Of a DNA stretch of 64,000 nucleotides, positions 60,327 to 64,000 are shown piece by piece (within the stretch, counting starts at the first letter, position 1; the number at the start of each line of letters is the position of its first letter). The notes below the pieces were generated by a model. The model searched no databases. It was not told the origin of the DNA and was given only the letters and a program-made list of their open reading frames with translations. Position numbers and translations under genes: made by a program. The stretch lies in assembly GCA_965206445.1 (NCBI GenBank), contig CBDBJR010000002.1:1426001-1490000 (forward strand), given 5' to 3'. This stretch comes from CBDBJR01 sp965206445. Its GTDB lineage: Bacteria; Pseudomonadota; Gammaproteobacteria; Arenicellales; Poriferihabitantaceae.

Positions 60327-61871
60327 ATGAAAGTGCCGACAAAGAAAAGTACTGCTGCGAGCAAAACCACCCCCAGGCGCCCGACCCGGCGCGTACAGAC
60401 GTCAACCGACCTGGAGCGCCATGTGAACGCGCCGGGCCGCGCCGGGCTGGTCAAGCAGGTGCGTGACAAGATCAATCGGCTGGGGATAACCTATGTGTAT
60501 TTCCAGTTTATTTCGGTAACCGGGCGCATCGTCGGCAAGGGCATTCCGGCCGACCACTGGGAGCGCGTCGCAGAGCGCGGCTTTCAGCTGGTGTACGGCT
60601 CTACCGCCAATCTGTTTATCGACCGCCACGGCGACTATATCGGCTATGGGCCCGAAGCATCGGAGCTGGTGGGCATTGCGGACCCGGAAACCTTCGTGCA
60701 GCTACCCTGGGACAAGCGGGTTGCGCGGGTTTTTTGCACCTGCTTTCGCAACCGGGAAGAGCGGGTCGATCCGGGCGCACACCTGACGTCGGACTGCCGC
60801 GGCAATCTGCGCCTCATCCATCAGGAATTCAGCGACAAACACAAGCTGCACCTGCGCGCCGGCACCGAGCCGGAAATGATGTGGCTCAAGCTGGACGAGA
60901 ATCGGCAGCTCAAGGGCGGCGTCACCAAGCCGAACTGCTATCACATCGATCAATTCGAGGAGCTGCGGCCGGCGTTTATGCAGGTGATCGAGTACGCGCA
61001 GCAGATGGGGCTGGATATGATTCAGGGCGACCACGAAGACGCGCCCGGGCAGTTGGAGCTCAACTGGATGTTTGACGATGTGCTGCGCAACAGCGATCGG
61101 CTGGCCACGTATCGCCAGATATGCGCGCAGGTGGCGCGTGAAAAGGGGCTGCATGCCTGCTTTATGTCCAAACCGTTTATGAATGTGTCGGCCTCCGGCT
61201 GCCACCATAATCTGTCGCTGTGGTCGGGTGGCAAAGATGCCGTCAACCGGCTGCATCAAAAAGTCCTGCCCGGCATGGACGATGTGTTCGCATACCGTGA
61301 GGGCGGTAAAAATCATTTTATGCCGGAGCCGAAGCTCGATACAGTCAAGCCGGGGCCGGTCGGACTGCACGCCATCGGCGGCGTGATCGCGCACCTCGGC
61401 GCCCTGACCTCGCTCGGCTCGTCGACGGTGAACTCCTATCGGCGCCTGTGGGATACCGGGTTCTGGGCGCCGGTGTTTGCCGACTGGGGGTTTCAGAATC
61501 GCACGTGCGCGCTGCGGGTGTCGGCGCCGGGACGATTCGAATACCGCTCGGTGGATTCGATGGTCAACCCCTATCTGATGGGCGCCGCGTTGTTAAAGGC
61601 GTTTGATGACGGGCTGGATCGCCGGCTCGACCCGGGTGAGCCGGAAGAGCGCAATATTTACCAGGCGATGGATGCCGGTAAAGCGGTCAAGAAACTGCCG
61701 ATGACGCTGGGCGACGCCCTCAAAGAGCTGGCGCAGGATGACGTGATTCGTGCGGCCCTGCCGGGTGAGATGTACACCGTGTATCAGCATTACAAGAATG
61801 ACGAATGGGAGCGCTTCAATCACTCGGTGTCCAACTGGGATCTGGAGAATTATCTGGATTGCCTGCCTTGA
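60327..61871 (+). CDS. glnT: Glutamine-synthetase-like ligase (GlnT / gamma-glutamylmethylamide synthetase type)
   Basis: 514 aa. After a basic, probably disordered N-terminus of about 35 residues comes the GS fold: RAGTEPEMMW (metal), QGDHEDAPGQLELNW, FMNVSASGCHHNLSLW, the ATP/Glu-binding NSYRRLW and NRTCALRVS, and FEYRSVDSMVNPYL. It is the GlnT/GmaS branch, not GlnA: there is no adenylylation-type C-terminus. Followed by mgsA and mgsB, it most likely joins methylamine to glutamate. At 514 aa it is longer than typical GmaS (about 440). Confidence 0.85.
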   Translation: MKVPTKKSTAASKTTPRRPTRRVQTSTDLERHVNAPGRAGLVKQVRDKINRLGITYVYFQFISVTGRIVGKGIPADHWERVAERGFQLVYGSTANLFIDRHGDYIGYGPEASELVGIADPETFVQLPWDKRVARVFCTCFRNREERVDPGAHLTSDCRGNLRLIHQEFSDKHKLHLRAGTEPEMMWLKLDENRQLKGGVTKPNCYHIDQFEELRPAFMQVIEYAQQMGLDMIQGDHEDAPGQLELNWMFDDVLRNSDRLATYRQICAQVAREKGLHACFMSKPFMNVSASGCHHNLSLWSGGKDAVNRLHQKVLPGMDDVFAYREGGKNHFMPEPKLDTVKPGPVGLHAIGGVIAHLGALTSLGSSTVNSYRRLWDTGFWAPVFADWGFQNRTCALRVSAPGRFEYRSVDSMVNPYLMGAALLKAFDDGLDRRLDPGEPEERNIYQAMDAGKAVKKLPMTLGDALKELAQDDVIRAALPGEMYTVYQHYKNDEWERFNHSVSNWDLENYLDCLP

Positions 61872-61959
61872 GGTTTCGTCGGGGCGGTCAAACGGGCCTG
61901 GCTGCGCCTGCGGGCGGCGGCGTTTTTCTAACGGTAAACAACCAACCGGAGCGATAATT

Positions 61960-62895
61960 ATGTGTGGTATTGCGGGACTTATCCATCGCGGCAAAAGCTC
62001 GGATGTCGGCTCCGAGATGACGGCGATGCTTCAATCACTGAAGCATCGCGGCCCCGATTCCACCGGCTTTGCACTGTATGGCAGTGTGGCTGATGATCGG
62101 CGCGTGATGCGGTTCAAGGTGGCCGAACGGGAGGACATGCGCAAGGGTTTCGACATCCATCAGCAGGTGGTGCAGCGGCAGCAATTGGTCGCCGAGCGGC
62201 TGAAGCAGCTCGGCGCCAACATTATCAGCCACGATCAGCCGACCGAATATTCCCATCGCTATGTCTTTTCATACGCCGGCGATATCCGTCAGCTGGTCGA
62301 TTTTGTCGAAGATATCGACAACGTTGAAATTCTTTCCATCGGCCACAGTCTGGAGTTGATCAAAGACCTGGGCGATGCCGACACGGTCGCCGGGCAGTAT
62401 GCGCTGTCCGGGTTTCACGGCACGCATGCGATTGGCCACACCCGCATGGCGACCGAGTCGGATGTCGATATTCGTTCAGCGCATCCGTACTGGGGGTATC
62501 CGTTCAGCGACGTCTCGGTGGTGCACAATGGGCAGTTGACCAACTACTGGACGTTCAGACGCGCAATGGAGCGGCTGGGGCATCGCTTCTTGTCCGACTG
62601 CGATTCCGAATTGATTGCGGTGTATATTGCCAATCGCATTGCCGCCGGTGATGATCTGGAGCAGGCGATGGCGCGGTCGGTGGACGAATTGGACGGCGTG
62701 TTTACCTATCTGGTCGCCACCCAGGATCAACTGGGCATGGCCAAGGACGTCATGGCGGCCAAGCCGATGGTGCTGTATGAAAGCGACGATTTCATTGGTC
62801 TGGCGTCGGAGGAGGTTGCGATCCGAAGCATTTTCCCGAATGAAATCAAAACCTGGGATCCGTATGAAGGCGAGGTGCGAGTATGGCAGACGTAA
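61960..62895 (+). CDS. mgsA: Class II glutamine amidotransferase subunit (MgsA/GlxB-like)
   Basis: 311 aa from ATG 61960 (GGAG upstream), which places the catalytic cysteine at position 2 (MCGIAGLIHRG). Further signatures: LKHRGPDSTGFALYG, AIGHTRMATESDVDIRSAHPY, SVVHNGQLTNYW and LSDCDSELIA. In the N-methylglutamate pathway the subunit works with MgsB and MgsC to make N-methylglutamate. The alternative name is GlxB. It overlaps mgsB by 13 bp. Confidence 0.85.
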   Translation: MCGIAGLIHRGKSSDVGSEMTAMLQSLKHRGPDSTGFALYGSVADDRRVMRFKVAEREDMRKGFDIHQQVVQRQQLVAERLKQLGANIISHDQPTEYSHRYVFSYAGDIRQLVDFVEDIDNVEILSIGHSLELIKDLGDADTVAGQYALSGFHGTHAIGHTRMATESDVDIRSAHPYWGYPFSDVSVVHNGQLTNYWTFRRAMERLGHRFLSDCDSELIAVYIANRIAAGDDLEQAMARSVDELDGVFTYLVATQDQLGMAKDVMAAKPMVLYESDDFIGLASEEVAIRSIFPNEIKTWDPYEGEVRVWQT

Positions 62896-63722
62896 AAGAC
62901 AAGTCCCATGATATGGGGCTGCATGTCGAGCAGTTGACCGGCAGAACGCAGCAGCGATTTTTTAACGCGGCGGCGGATGAGAGTTTCACCTACCCGTGGT
63001 CGTATCCGGTCGATGTCGAGCAGACGGCCGAGTTCGATGCGGCCGAGCTTGAGGCGACCGAGATCAACCTGAAAATCCGGCAGTTGATGCAGGCCGGCTA
63101 CGGCACGATTACCGTCCACAATCCGCGCGCCCGGCATGCGGTCGGGGTCGGCATTTTGAATCGCCTCCAGCTGAATTTCGTCGGCAGTCTGGGCTACTTT
63201 GGCTGCGGTTTGGTGGATGGCCCGAATATTCACATCTCCGGTCGCGTCGGCTGGTCCTGCGGTGAGAACATGATGGCCGGCACCATCCTGATTGACGGCA
63301 ACGCCGGCTCCACGTTTGGCGCGGCGATTCGCGGCGGTGATCTGGTGTGCCGCGGTGACGTCGGCTCGCGCACCGGGATCGACCAAAAGGGCGGCACCGT
63401 CATTGTCGGCGGGCGCAGCGGTGCGTTTTCCGGTTTTATGATGCAGCGCGGGCGCATGGTCATCTGCGGCGACGCGGGCAAGAATCTGGGCGATTCGATG
63501 TACGACGGGACGATTTATGTCGGCGGCGACGTGGCCGAGCTGGGGGTGGATTGTGTGCCCGGCGAGATGACCGAAGTCGATGTCAACTGGCTGACCACCA
63601 AGCTGGGGTTGTATCAGATTACCCCGCCGTGCAGCATCGACAACATGAAGAAGTTTGTTTCCGGCAAGCAGCTGTGGAATTATGACAATCTGGAGCCGGC
63701 TGAGAAGAAGCTGGTTTTATGA
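62883..63722 (+). CDS. mgsB: GXGXG-domain subunit (MgsB/GlxC-like)
   Basis: 279 aa. The C-terminal two thirds are the right-handed GXGXG helix of glutamate synthase: LGYFGCGLVDGPNIHISGRVGW is split by the turns, followed by NAGSTFGAAIRGGDLVCRGDVGS, TVIVGGRSGAFSGFMMQRGRM and YVGGDVAELG. It forms the structural middle of the N-methylglutamate synthase. Its stop overlaps the start of the next gene (ATGA), which is not the expected MgsC. Confidence 0.85.
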   Translation: MADVKDKSHDMGLHVEQLTGRTQQRFFNAAADESFTYPWSYPVDVEQTAEFDAAELEATEINLKIRQLMQAGYGTITVHNPRARHAVGVGILNRLQLNFVGSLGYFGCGLVDGPNIHISGRVGWSCGENMMAGTILIDGNAGSTFGAAIRGGDLVCRGDVGSRTGIDQKGGTVIVGGRSGAFSGFMMQRGRMVICGDAGKNLGDSMYDGTIYVGGDVAELGVDCVPGEMTEVDVNWLTTKLGLYQITPPCSIDNMKKFVSGKQLWNYDNLEPAEKKLVL

Positions 63723-64000
63723 GCATAACGCAGCGAGAAAATGCTATGAGCATAACGCAACGAGAAGATACGCTGTTTGAAGCATGGAGAAAGCCGCTTG
63801 AGCAGGATGACCTGGATTTCGTAATGGATGGCGTGGTTTGTGAGGACGCTTATGCCAAGTCGGATCCGAAAATCCTCTTTGTTCTCAAGGAACCGAATGG
63901 AAACAATGACGGTGATATTCGAAAATATATGTCGGAGGGCGGGAAGACGTGGATGTCAATTGCCTACTGGGCATATGGCATACAATGTCCAAGTACCGAG
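63719..64000 (+). CDS. Hypothetical protein, 3' end beyond window
   Basis: The 94 visible codons start either at ATG 63719 (ATGA overlap with mgsB) or at ATG 63746. These two starts lie in a tandem duplication of about 25 bp (MSITQRE appears twice). The sequence ILFVLKEPNGNNDGDI...GGKTWMSIAYWAYGI resembles uncharacterised proteins with an ILFV-KE and TW--IA-WTYGI pattern, sometimes near mobile or defence genes. It is not a glutamate-synthase large-chain (MgsC) N-terminus. Its codon use is less GC-rich than that of mgsB. Confidence 0.7.
   Translation, partial: MSITQRENAMSITQREDTLFEAWRKPLEQDDLDFVMDGVVCEDAYAKSDPKILFVLKEPNGNNDGDIRKYMSEGGKTWMSIAYWAYGIQCPSTE

Overview
The window reads as the chromosome of a GC-rich gammaproteobacterium with a methylotrophic, serine-cycle type of metabolism. 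The gammaproteobacterial signs are the ygfB / zapB-like / zapA / 6S RNA / 5-formyl-THF cyclo-ligase neighbourhood, miaB-ybeZ-ybeY-lnt, AcnB-type aconitase, pcnB, yciO-scpA-scpB-rluB and a YciK-like reductase. The C1 signs are malate thiokinase (mtkAB), an NAD-linked molybdenum formate dehydrogenase, formate-THF ligase, a malyl-CoA lyase-type enzyme and transhydrogenase in one co-oriented block, plus the start of an N-methylglutamate (methylamine) type operon at the right edge. I do not name a genus.

Layout. 1-1030: 3' part of pyruvate kinase. 1086-15828: an accessory defence island. Its first part is a tight four-gene operon: PLD-helicase, ABC ATPase with a C-terminal TOPRIM, Eco57I-like adenine methylase, and an FRG-domain protein with TPR repeats. 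Then follow a 63-aa GIY-YIG protein with its own promoter and a nested hairpin, a broken DprA-like fragment, an orphan RloA-like ATPase, an intact short DprA-like protein, and a two-gene ATPase plus putative PD-(D/E)xK nuclease module on the minus strand. 16214-28894: the C1 block (mtkA, mtkB, fdhB, fdhA, fhs, mcl, pntA, pntB). It would oxidise formate to CO2 with NADH, charge formate onto tetrahydrofolate, activate malate to malyl-CoA, cleave it to glyoxylate and acetyl-CoA, and convert NADH to NADPH.

29016-46051: mainly housekeeping genes (division, folate, tRNA modification, lipoprotein maturation, biotin uptake, aconitase, RNA polyadenylation, chromosome segregation, ribosome modification). 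46194-54387: an unusual surface or secondary-metabolism locus with DUF5989, four tandem near-identical SGNH-hydrolase-like genes that differ in sharply localised patches, a NodU-type carbamoyltransferase and an SxtJ-like membrane protein. The array arose by repeated duplication of a unit of about 1,465 bp whose right end carries the last 144 bp of the carbamoyltransferase gene in antisense.

54526-59990: an M24 metallopeptidase-like enzyme facing a minus-strand group (class II aldolase, isopropylmalate-dehydrogenase-like enzyme, enoyl-CoA-hydratase-like protein lacking the usual glutamates, cytochrome c5, FCD-type GntR regulator). 60327-64000: glutamine-synthetase-like GlnT/GmaS, class II glutamine amidotransferase (MgsA/GlxB) and GXGXG protein (MgsB/GlxC). 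The next gene is not the expected glutamate-synthase-like MgsC but an unrelated hypothetical gene whose start is duplicated in tandem.
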